From assembly GCA_964615935.1 (NCBI GenBank), contig CAZTTG010000141.1:1-11656 (forward strand): 11,656 nt of DNA, given 5' to 3'. This stretch comes from CAZTTG01 sp964615935. Its GTDB lineage: Bacteria; Planctomycetota; UBA1135; GCA-002686595. This document shows, piece after piece, positions 5,436-11,656 of this stretch. Under the pieces are notes generated by a model that had not been told where the DNA came from, did no database searches, and was given only the letters and a program-made list of their open reading frames with translations. Position numbers and translations under genes: made by a program. The first letter of the stretch is position 1. Each line of letters starts with the position of its first letter.

Positions 5436-6293
5436 TCAGCCGAGGAACACCCCGTCCCGGTAGATCAGCTCGCCGTCGGCGTGGATCTCGCCGCCCTCGC
5501 GCATGTCCTTGAGCATGTCCCAGTGGATGGCGGAGCGGTTGGCGCTGCCGGTCGTCGGGATGCCGGCTCCGATGGCCAGGTGGACCGTCCCACCCATTCC
5601 GGTGAACACCTCGCCGTCGGGGAAGTTCACCTTGCCGTCGCAGTTCATCCAGGTGCGCCCCTCGACCTCGAAGCGGATGTCGGTGTCCAGGCCCACGTAG
5701 CGCAGGGTGCGGGCCCGGTTCAGGCGGTCGCAGATCGCCTCCTGGCGGCGGGACAGATCCCGCCAGTGCGCGACCGGGTCGTCGGCGTCCAGGTTGCCGC
5801 AGGCGAACACGAACTCGGAGTACTCCTCCAGCGAGAGTCGGGCCTCCTGGGCCAGGGCCGGGGTGGGGTAGGCGGTCCCCACCCAGCGCAGCTCGCCCGC
5901 TCCCCAGCGCTCCAGGAAGCGCTCGGTGAGGGCTCGCCGGGCCCGGGCCCGCCGCTGCTTCCGATGCGAGTCGATGGAGGAGAGGGCGTGCGGGTTCTGG
6001 TCCGGGAAGCAGCGGATGAAGACGTCGGCCGTCTCCACCTCGTGGAGCGCCAGGGGATCGAGGTGGTCGAGGTGGTGGTCCCGCGCGTGGGCGTAGAAGA
6101 GGTACTCCTCGTCCTCGAACCCGAGCCGGACGTGGGGGTGGCCGCCGGCCTCCAGCACCTCCCGGTGGACCTCCCGGAGCAGGGGCTCGGAGGCGGTGGT
6201 CCCGGCGATCAGGACCTCGTCGCCCTCCCGGACCTCGGTCGAGTAGCGGACCAGCAGGCGGGCCAGCTTCTTCACGCGCGGATCGCAGATCAT
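5436..6293 (-). CDS. M29-family (AmpS/PepS-like) aminopeptidase with an internal in-frame deletion
   Basis: 285 residues from ATG 6293. The frame could start at 6386, but GGAGG at 6301-6305 and a promoter between the two positions favour 6293. M29 enzymes are dimetal aminopeptidases of the cytoplasm, usually about 360-410 residues. The N-terminal domain is complete: 'DPRVKKLARLLVRYSTEVREGDEV' region (4-27), 'PDQNPHALSSID' (97-108). The catalytic half is recognisable: 'RTWMNCDGKVNFPDGEVFTG' (213-232, metal ligand Glu228), 'GGTVHLAIGAG' (234-244, His238) and 'NRSAIHWDMLKDMREGGEI' (252-270, His257 and Asp259). In ordinary M29 proteins some 80-85 residues separate 'EVFTG' from 'GGTVHLA'; here they abut, joined by Met233. 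The missing part includes the 'LDTDEGARRLGE' segment that carries another metal-site Glu. The enzyme may be inactive, altered, or an assembly artefact. The ends of the family are intact, so this is not a simple truncation. Confidence 0.85.
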   Translation of the reverse strand: MICDPRVKKLARLLVRYSTEVREGDEVLIAGTTASEPLLREVHREVLEAGGHPHVRLGFEDEEYLFYAHARDHHLDHLDPLALHEVETADVFIRCFPDQNPHALSSIDSHRKQRRARARRALTERFLERWGAGELRWVGTAYPTPALAQEARLSLEEYSEFVFACGNLDADDPVAHWRDLSRRQEAICDRLNRARTLRYVGLDTDIRFEVEGRTWMNCDGKVNFPDGEVFTGMGGTVHLAIGAGIPTTGSANRSAIHWDMLKDMREGGEIHADGELIYRDGVFLG

Positions 6294-6300
6294 CGGTTCA

Positions 6301-6305
6301 CCTCC
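6301..6305 (-). promoter_or_regulatory. Shine-Dalgarno site setting the aminopeptidase start
   Basis: The minus strand reads GGAGG(TGA), ending seven bases before the ATG at 6293. This strong site makes the 31-codon N-terminal extension from 6386 unlikely. The resulting N-terminus (Met-Ile-x-Asp-Pro-Arg) is where M29 proteins normally begin. Confidence 0.7.
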
Positions 6306-6321
6306 GCCGGTTGATCCGCGA

Positions 6322-6350
6322 GGCATAGCACCCTCCACCTCGGGGGTCAA
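6322..6350 (-). promoter_or_regulatory. Promoter of the aminopeptidase gene
   Basis: On the minus strand TTGACC (6345-6350) is followed after exactly 17 bases by TATGCC (6322-6327). The -35 box matches five of six consensus bases, the -10 box three. Transcription would start near 6315, about 22 bases before the ATG, leaving just enough leader for the ribosome binding site. It is the most complete promoter seen in the window. Confidence 0.5.
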
Positions 6351-6409
6351 CGCGCGCGAGGGCGGGGCGCTTTTTCCGCGGATCACGAGGGGCGAGCCGC
6401 CCGAGCGGG

Positions 6410-6415
6410 GATAAT
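6410..6415 (+). promoter_or_regulatory. Possible -10 box (GATAAT) of the nitroreductase gene
   Basis: GATAAT matches five of six consensus bases and lies 30 bp before the GTG start at 6446, next to AAGGGG (6431-6436) as ribosome binding site. No -35 box is seen at 17 bp (6387-6392, GAGGGG). It faces away from the aminopeptidase promoter in the same 150-bp spacer. Confidence 0.4.
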
Positions 6416-6445
6416 GCCGCGGGCCCCTCGAAGGGGTTCGCTCCC

Positions 6446-8476
6446 GTGATCGAGTCGCGCATCGCCCTGCTCCTGCTCCCGCCGGTCCTGCTCCTCGCGT
6501 GGGCGCTGGTCCGCAGCGCCCTCGGGCGCCGGCCCACGCGCTTCGCGGTCAACGTCGCCCTCAGCCTGCTGCTGGCGGCCTACCTCGCGGCGGTCGCCGC
6601 CACCGGCATCTTCTGGGTGGCCATGCAGGAGCTGCCGGTCTTCGACTGGCACTACCTGCTCGGCTACTGCCTGCTGCTCCTGGCGATGGTGCATGTCGTC
6701 CTCAACTGGAGGCCGGTGGCGACCTTCCTGCGCCGCGGCGCGCCGGCCTCGGTCAAGAGCGCGTCGGGCCGCGAGTTCCGCGGCTGGGTGAGGACCGCCG
6801 GCCTGGCCGCGCTGATCGCGGCCGCGGGCTGGGTCCTGTTCCTGGCGGGCGGGCAGTACGCCTCCGAGAGGACCGTGGTCTACGTGAGCGACCCGCGGGC
6901 GCCCGCCGCCGGCGAGGGGGCCGCCGCGGTCGAGGCCGCGCCCGCTCACCCCGCCGCCCGCCTTCGGGTCGAGGTGGACGGGGAGACCCTCTCGATGTCC
7001 CGCTTCTACCACCGGGGCAGCTCCTACCCGGCCCGGACGAGCCTCCCCGGCGTGACCTGGCGAAGTCGGCCGGCGGTGTACAAGGAGTACCCCGGCCGGC
7101 CCTCCGTCCCTTTGCCGCTCGTCCGACCCGAGGGCGGGGCCGGGGTGATCGAGGCCGCCGACGCCTGGCGGGCGGGCTGTGCCCGCATGGCGACCTCCTC
7201 GATGAGCCTTGAGGAGCTCTCGCTGCTCCTCTATCACGCCCAGGGCGTGACCCGGCCGGGCGCCGTGGGCTCCCGCGACTTCCGGGCGGCACCCTCGGCC
7301 GGGGCGCTCTACCCGGTGGACGTCTACGTGGCGGCGAGCCGCGTCGAGGGGCTCGCGCCGGGCCTCTACCACCACGACGTGAGGGGCGACGCGCTGGTGT
7401 GCCTGCGGGAGGGCTCGGTCCTCGCCGAGCTGGAGGCCGCCGCCGGCAGCCCGCACTGCTGCCGGCACGCCGCCGCCAGCCTGATCCTCTCCGTCACCTT
7501 CGGCCGCACCGGCTTCAAGTACCGGGAGAGGGCCTACCGCTACGTGTGCATGGACGCCGGCCACGTGGCCTTCAACCTGGGCCTGGCCGCGGCCTCGCGG
7601 GGCCTCGCCGCCCCGGTCGTGGCGCGCTTCGACGACGCCGCGCTGAACCGCCTGCTGGAGGTGGAGGTCGAGACCGAGGCCGCGCTGCTCGTCATCCCCA
7701 TCGGCCGGCCGCTGGACGCGGAGGGCGGGACGGCCCTCCCCGAACCCGTCTTCGCGGCCGCCCTGGCGACGAGCGAGGGGAGCGAGGCGGCCGCTTTCAC
7801 CGAGGCCATCCACGCGGCCTCCTCCTTCCGGCGCCTTCCGGGCTGGACGAGGCTTCGCGCTCGCGGGTGGCCCATGCCGGCCTCGGGCGAGCCCGCCGGG
7901 GATGCCCTGATCCTCCCCGAGCCGGCTCGCGGCCGGGACCTCTTCCCGGTCATCCGCGATCGGCGCTCGGTGCGCACCTACTCCGACCTGCCCATGGAGG
8001 CCGAGGAGCTGGCGGCCCTCCTCGCGGCCGCCCAGGGCTCGATCGAGCCGGGCGATCCGCTGCTGGCCCTCTCGGCGCCGCTCGAGCTGGTGGTGGTGGT
8101 CCGCGACGTGCGCGGCATCGAGCCCGGCGCCTACCGCTACGACCCGGCGGCTCGCAGCCTCTCCCTGCGGCGCGCCGGCGACCTCGGGGCGGAGGGCCGC
8201 TCGGCCACCCTCGACCAGGACTTCTGCGGCGCGGCCGACGCCCTCTTCGTGAAGAGCGTCGGCTGGTCGGAGCTGGAACGCCCGGACGGGGACCGCGGCT
8301 ACCGCTACGCCTGCATCCGCGCCGGCCTGGTGGGGGAGGGCCTCTACCTGCAGGCCACCGCCCTGGGTCTGAGCGTCTGCGGGGTGGGGGCCTTCTATGA
8401 TGGGGCGGTGGCCGAGCTGGCCGGCTGCGACCCGGAGCGGGAGGCCGCCCTCTACGTCACCGCGGTGGGCAGATGA
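6446..8476 (+). CDS. Membrane-anchored tandem nitroreductase (SagB/ThcOx-like) with DUF4405-like cytochrome-b-type N-terminus
   Basis: 676 residues from GTG 6446. Residues 1-135 hold about four hydrophobic helices (roughly 5-25, 34-60, 67-88, 115-135). Helix 3 contains 'DWHYLLGYCLLLLAMVHVVL' (67-86); His69 and His83 are spaced like haem ligands of small cytochrome-b/DUF4405 proteins. A linker (about 136-200) leads to the first nitroreductase domain (about 200-422), with 'RAAPSAGALYPVDVYV' (280-295) and 'YRYVCMDAGHVAFNLGLAAA' (364-383), both typical of SagB/ThcOx flavin dehydrogenases. A second domain (about 498-676) has 'RDRRSVRTYSDLP' (504-516), the FMN-phosphate motif, and 'GYRYACIRAGLVGEGLYLQA' (618-637). 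Such domains bind FMN and carry out two-electron oxidation or reduction. SagB makes thiazoles or oxazoles in RiPPs, but no cyclodehydratase or precursor gene is near. Membrane attachment suggests electron exchange with the quinone pool or a haem. The substrate is unknown. Confidence 0.85.
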   Translation: MIESRIALLLLPPVLLLAWALVRSALGRRPTRFAVNVALSLLLAAYLAAVAATGIFWVAMQELPVFDWHYLLGYCLLLLAMVHVVLNWRPVATFLRRGAPASVKSASGREFRGWVRTAGLAALIAAAGWVLFLAGGQYASERTVVYVSDPRAPAAGEGAAAVEAAPAHPAARLRVEVDGETLSMSRFYHRGSSYPARTSLPGVTWRSRPAVYKEYPGRPSVPLPLVRPEGGAGVIEAADAWRAGCARMATSSMSLEELSLLLYHAQGVTRPGAVGSRDFRAAPSAGALYPVDVYVAASRVEGLAPGLYHHDVRGDALVCLREGSVLAELEAAAGSPHCCRHAAASLILSVTFGRTGFKYRERAYRYVCMDAGHVAFNLGLAAASRGLAAPVVARFDDAALNRLLEVEVETEAALLVIPIGRPLDAEGGTALPEPVFAAALATSEGSEAAAFTEAIHAASSFRRLPGWTRLRARGWPMPASGEPAGDALILPEPARGRDLFPVIRDRRSVRTYSDLPMEAEELAALLAAAQGSIEPGDPLLALSAPLELVVVVRDVRGIEPGAYRYDPAARSLSLRRAGDLGAEGRSATLDQDFCGAADALFVKSVGWSELERPDGDRGYRYACIRAGLVGEGLYLQATALGLSVCGVGAFYDGAVAELAGCDPEREAALYVTAVGR

Positions 8477-8495
8477 GCGGCCTCCGCCTGCCGCC

Positions 8496-10271
8496 TCAGG
8501 GCTGGATCTCGAAGCGCATGCCGTCCGTGAGCTGGACGCCCACGGCCGCCGGCAGGGCGGGGTCGCGGCCGAAGTACTGCGCCCAGACCGTCTGTCCCGG
8601 CACCAGGGTGGGGTCGCTGCCCAGGGCGATCCACCGGTTGAAGTCCAGGATGAAGGTCCCGCTGCAGTCGAAGGGCGGGCCCGGGACGCCGCCCGAGAGC
8701 TGCACCGGGGTCGCCGAAAGCGGCCTCTGGAGGCACAGCCAGCCGCCCAGGAAGGGCGCCGCCTGGGGCCCGGCGATGGAGTAGTGGAGCCTGCCCGGGG
8801 TCCCGTTCAGGACGTCGCGCGCGGAGACCTCGAAGCCCCCGCCGGCAGAGACGCTGGGCATGCCCGCGACGTCCATCCTCGGCACGCAGCCCGCCGAGTT
8901 GATCCGGCCCGTGCAGTAGCTGGACGGCAGCGGCCAGCCGCAGTCGCGGACGAAGACGTCCACGTACCAGCTCGTCTTGCCGGGCACCAGGTTGGTGGAG
9001 TGGCTGTAGAAGGCCACCCTCTGGCCGTCCCAGGAGATGGCGTGGCTCCCGCCCGATTCATTGATGGCCTGCGAGCCGTCCCAGGCCAAGCTGGCCCGCA
9101 CAGTCGTCCCCGCCTGCCGGTCGCGGATGAAGATGTCGGCGCAGTCATTGGTGTCGCCCTCGACCAGGTTGCTGGCCTCGCTCCAGAACGAGACGTAGCG
9201 ACCATCCTCGCTGAGGGAGGGAGAAAACGACTCGCCGTCGGCGGGCGCTCCAGCCAGGCCCACGCTCACGAGCTCGGTCTGCCTGGTGATCCGGTCGTGG
9301 ACGAAGCAGTCCCTTTGACCGTTCGTGTCGCCGGGCACCAGGTTCGAGGCCAAGGAGTGGAAGGCGACGAGGCGCCCGTCGGGCGAGATGGCCGGAGAAC
9401 CGCTCCCCTCGTTCGGTTCCTGCCCAAGGGAGCTCAAGCTCGCCCGCTCGGTCAGGCGGGTGTGCCGGTCGTGCACGTAGACGTGGCTCCAGCCCATCGG
9501 GTTTCCGGGGGCCATGTTGCTGGCTTGGGTCGTGAACGCCACGTAGCGGCCGTCGGCGGAGATGCTGGCATAGGGATAGGAGGGCTTGTTCTCGAGCTCA
9601 CCCCGCGAGTTGACGCTCACCACCTCGGTCAGCCCCGTCCAGCGATCGTGGACGTAGACGTGTGTCCAGCCCTGGGGGGGAACCCCGGCGACAATGCCCG
9701 GCAGGGAACTGGTGAAGGCCACGTACCGTCCGTCCTCCGAGAATCGCGGATGGTCGGCGCCCGACAGCAGGTTCGTCTCATCGGTATGCTGGATCTGCAG
9801 CCGCTCGGTGGTCCCGAGGTGCAGGTCGTGGACGAAGGTGGTCATGGTGGGCAGGATCCTGTCCCGGGCGAGCGTCGTGGCCATGCTCTGGAAGGCCACG
9901 AACCTGCCGTTCGGGGAGATGCTCGGGGGGGAGCCCGTGGAGCTGCCCTGCACGCCCGTCGAGCTGACGCTGACGCGAACGGTGGTCCCCCGGACGCGGT
10001 CATGCACGAAGGCGTCCAGCATCCCATTCGTGTCCCCTGGGACCAGGTTCGCGGCATCGCTATCGAAGGCGACGTACCGCCCATCCGCCGACATGGAAAA
10101 GGGCCCAATGACCGAATGGCCTTGACCCTGCGCTCCCTGGGACGACACGCTGACGCGAACCGTCGTGCAGGTCTGCGCGGCGAGGCGGTCGAAGGTCACC
10201 GAGCCCAGGAGACAGCCCGTGCAGAGCGCTCGAACCAGCACGGGTCTCCAGTGAAAAGGTCGGTCGAACAT
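8496..10271 (-). CDS. Secreted seven-bladed PD40/TolB-like beta-propeller protein with planctomycete-type C-terminal module
   Basis: 591 residues from ATG 10271; AGAGG eight bases upstream serves as ribosome binding site. The frame is open further upstream, but that part overlaps the preceding gene and has no fitting composition. Residues 10-33 form a signal peptide (Arg-containing start, 'ALCTGCLLGSV', cleavage after Ala-Ala-Gln likely). Seven repeats of 56-60 residues begin near 60, 118, 178, 238, 294, 354 and 412. The consensus is 'S-x-D-G-R-Y-V-A-F-x-S-x-A-S-N-L-V-P-G-D-T-N-G' followed by 'D-x-F-V-H-D-R-x-T-x-x-T-x-R-V-S-V-S-S'. The N-terminal strand 'TTVRVSVSSQG' (36-46) supplies the strand missing from repeat 7, so the ring closes. 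Residues 452-591 form a separate domain with Cys453, Cys462, Cys513 and Cys536, of a kind I know from planctomycete secreted proteins. It follows another propeller gene by 22 bp, so the two are probably co-transcribed. The role is probably a cell-surface or exported scaffold; the ligand is unknown. Confidence 0.88.
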   Translation of the reverse strand: MFDRPFHWRPVLVRALCTGCLLGSVTFDRLAAQTCTTVRVSVSSQGAQGQGHSVIGPFSMSADGRYVAFDSDAANLVPGDTNGMLDAFVHDRVRGTTVRVSVSSTGVQGSSTGSPPSISPNGRFVAFQSMATTLARDRILPTMTTFVHDLHLGTTERLQIQHTDETNLLSGADHPRFSEDGRYVAFTSSLPGIVAGVPPQGWTHVYVHDRWTGLTEVVSVNSRGELENKPSYPYASISADGRYVAFTTQASNMAPGNPMGWSHVYVHDRHTRLTERASLSSLGQEPNEGSGSPAISPDGRLVAFHSLASNLVPGDTNGQRDCFVHDRITRQTELVSVGLAGAPADGESFSPSLSEDGRYVSFWSEASNLVEGDTNDCADIFIRDRQAGTTVRASLAWDGSQAINESGGSHAISWDGQRVAFYSHSTNLVPGKTSWYVDVFVRDCGWPLPSSYCTGRINSAGCVPRMDVAGMPSVSAGGGFEVSARDVLNGTPGRLHYSIAGPQAAPFLGGWLCLQRPLSATPVQLSGGVPGPPFDCSGTFILDFNRWIALGSDPTLVPGQTVWAQYFGRDPALPAAVGVQLTDGMRFEIQP

Positions 10272-10293
10272 GACTGCTGCCTCTCCGTCCTGA

Positions 10294-11656
10294 TCAGAAC
10301 CCGATGAAGTGCACCCAGCCGGTTCCCTGGCCGTAGCGCTCGGAGACGGACACCGCACGGCTGGAGCCGATCTCCAGGCTGTCCAGCGCGAAGATCTCGC
10401 CGTTTCCACCCGTGATGTCGATGAGACTGTGCTGTCCCACCGAGAAGTAGGACAGGTCGTAGTCGCCGTAGCCGGGTGGATTCTCACCCGTCGCGACCGA
10501 GCGCACCACGACGTGGTCCTTGTCGTGTGTCAGCTTCAGGTCGGCCGGAGTGATGTCCTGGCCCGGATTGTGAAGCTCGCAGGTGTAGAGTGCCGGCACA
10601 CCGGGGCTCGGGGGTATGTCCAGGAACTCCACGTACCCTGCTCGGTCGTTGGTGCCCACCTTCCCCCACGACCCGATCAGGACCGCGATGTCGTAGTCAT
10701 CCATGGGTCTCGGGCTCACCACGACGGAATCCGAGACGAAGATGCCCGAGCTCGGCGGTGGCTGCAGGCTGACCAGCGGGTCGCCGCTTGTTAGGATCTT
10801 GTGATTGGTCGGCAAGGTCGATAGCGGATTGGCGAGGCTCGGAATGACGATGACCTGGCGCTGGGTGCGGATCACGGCCCGATCCTGCCCGGGGCAGATC
10901 TCCAGGTCGTGAGCGCGGTTGTCCTTGTCGATCGGGTCGCTCAGGCCGGGGTCGTACGTAGCGAGCGGGGTGCCGAAGGCTCCCTGGCTGGTGATGTCGT
11001 GGACCTCGATGTGCCACTGCCAGGGGGCGGACGGCTTCGACCCGATGGTCACCGCCCTGTTGTTCGTGACCTCGACCGAGTCCACCGTATCGCGCCAGAA
11101 TCGCTTGACAGAAGCTTGCCGGATGATCTTCGGGTTGTCCGGACCCTTCGGCTGCGTCAGATCCACCAGAGCCGCCGAACCCTCGCAAGTGACCACCGCC
11201 CTCGTGCCGTCGGGAGTGATCGCGACGTCGTGGGGGTCTTGGCCCGCAAACTCACAGCACACCTCGGTCCACTTGTACAAGGGCACGGGCCCCTCACTCA
11301 GATCGAACACATAGACGCGTGACCAGGGGGTTGTCGTAGTCTGAGTGATCACGGCGAATCGGTCGTTGGTCAAGGCGATGGAGTCCGCGCAGCCGCTGGG
11401 CGAGCACTTGTACAGGCTGCCGATGTTCTGCTGCAGGGCTTTCGCCCCGGTGCGCAGATTGAACACGTGGATCCAGTTCTGGTGGTTGACGAAGGCGTAC
11501 TTGCCGTTCGGCGTGATCGCAACGTCGTTGACGATGCCGGCAGCGTCGTCCTGGGGGGTCCACGTGAACCTGTAGCTCCTCAGGCAGCTCCAGGTGTTCA
11601 GCGGGTCGTACGCGGTCGAGATGTCGAGGATGTCGACGTAGGTCGTGTCCTCGCCC
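10294..11656 (-). CDS. YVTN/LVIVD-type beta-propeller protein, N-terminus beyond the right edge
   Basis: The frame ends with TGA at 10294-10296 and stays open to the right edge (453 residues visible), so start and any signal peptide are missing. Repeats of the YVTN/LVIVD kind are clear: 'VNDVAITPNGKYAFVNHQ' with 'WIHVFNLRTG', 'ADSIALTNDRFAVITQ' with 'RVYVFDLSEG', 'PHDVAITPDGTRAVVTCEGS' with 'AALVDLTQP', then 'VDSVEVTNNRAVTIGS', 'AHDLEICPGQDRAVIRTQ', 'VSDSVVVSPRP' and 'DSLEIGSSRAVSVSERYG'. About eight blade-like units are visible. The protein ends on the last strand 'GWVHFIGF', without the C-terminal module found in the next gene. Spacing and orientation suggest one transcript with the gene at 8496-10271. 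Such propellers are usually extracytoplasmic; function is unknown. The apparent GTG at 11466 lies inside a repeat and is not the start. Confidence 0.85.
   Translation of the reverse strand, partial: GEDTTYVDILDISTAYDPLNTWSCLRSYRFTWTPQDDAAGIVNDVAITPNGKYAFVNHQNWIHVFNLRTGAKALQQNIGSLYKCSPSGCADSIALTNDRFAVITQTTTTPWSRVYVFDLSEGPVPLYKWTEVCCEFAGQDPHDVAITPDGTRAVVTCEGSAALVDLTQPKGPDNPKIIRQASVKRFWRDTVDSVEVTNNRAVTIGSKPSAPWQWHIEVHDITSQGAFGTPLATYDPGLSDPIDKDNRAHDLEICPGQDRAVIRTQRQVIVIPSLANPLSTLPTNHKILTSGDPLVSLQPPPSSGIFVSDSVVVSPRPMDDYDIAVLIGSWGKVGTNDRAGYVEFLDIPPSPGVPALYTCELHNPGQDITPADLKLTHDKDHVVVRSVATGENPPGYGDYDLSYFSVGQHSLIDITGGNGEIFALDSLEIGSSRAVSVSERYGQGTGWVHFIGF

Noticed and set aside
6294..6386. 31-codon N-terminal extension of the aminopeptidase
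   Set aside because: The promoter-like TTGACC-17-TATGCC lies inside it, and a strong ribosome binding site precedes the ATG at 6293, where the family normally begins.
6446..8476. RiPP (thiazole/oxazole) biosynthesis cluster around the SagB-like gene
   Set aside because: No cyclodehydratase, precursor peptide, transporter or leader peptidase gene is found on either side; neighbours are an aminopeptidase and propeller proteins.
8397..10307. 636-residue plus-strand open frame opposite the propeller gene
   Set aside because: It is the antisense of regular propeller repeats; its apparent internal repetition mirrors the true repeats on the minus strand.
11294..11466. GTG at 11466 as the start of the right-hand propeller gene
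   Set aside because: The frame continues to the window edge with in-register propeller repeats, so this GTG is an internal Val codon.
1..11656. CRISPR array, tRNA or rRNA genes, integrase attachment sites
   Set aside because: No regularly spaced direct repeats, cloverleaf-like segments or rRNA-like sequence were seen, and apart from the edge transposase there is no mobile-element gene.

Overview
The window is very GC-rich and looks like chromosomal DNA of an uncultured, high-GC member of the Planctomycetota (inference). The best clue is the C-terminal module of the secreted protein at 8496-10271: a Cys/Asn/Ser-Gly start, a central 'Gly-Gly-x-Leu-Cys' core and a late 'Ala-Gln-Tyr' stretch. 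From memory, this type of tail is common on secreted proteins of planctomycetes such as the Saltatorellus/Poly30 group. A secreted HEAT-repeat-like protein with a Trp-Trp C-terminal motif (4622-5422) fits the same lineage. No rRNA, tRNA, CRISPR array or phage gene was seen.

Layout: (1) a REP-associated-type Y1 transposase cut by the left edge (1-438, minus); (2) a 390-bp divergent spacer with a perfect 22-bp palindrome and a G-quadruplex-type run; (3) a Gfo/Idh/MocA oxidoreductase (829-2028, plus), convergent with a translationally coupled pair on the minus strand, a glucuronokinase-like GHMP kinase (2788-3819) and a sugar-1-phosphate nucleotidyltransferase (2048-2791); (4) a 110-residue protein of unknown function (3937-4269, minus) with a consensus -10 box; (5) a C-tract-rich divergent spacer; (6) an exported HEAT-like protein (4622-5422, plus) convergent with an M29-family aminopeptidase that lacks an internal segment (5436-6293, minus); (7) a membrane-anchored tandem nitroreductase of SagB/ThcOx type (6446-8476, plus) convergent with (8) two secreted beta-propeller proteins in one minus-strand transcription unit (8496-10271, and 10294 to the right edge).

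How the genes work together: kinase and nucleotidyltransferase together could convert a free sugar, plausibly glucuronic acid, to a sugar-1-phosphate and then to a nucleotide sugar, for salvage or surface polysaccharide synthesis. The Gfo/Idh/MocA enzyme may act on a related sugar. The remaining genes form no recognisable pathway. I did not find a clear-cut new multi-gene system. The two most unusual loci are the M29 aminopeptidase with a precise in-frame loss of the region expected to carry a metal ligand, and the DUF4405-like membrane domain fused to two nitroreductase domains with complementary motif losses.
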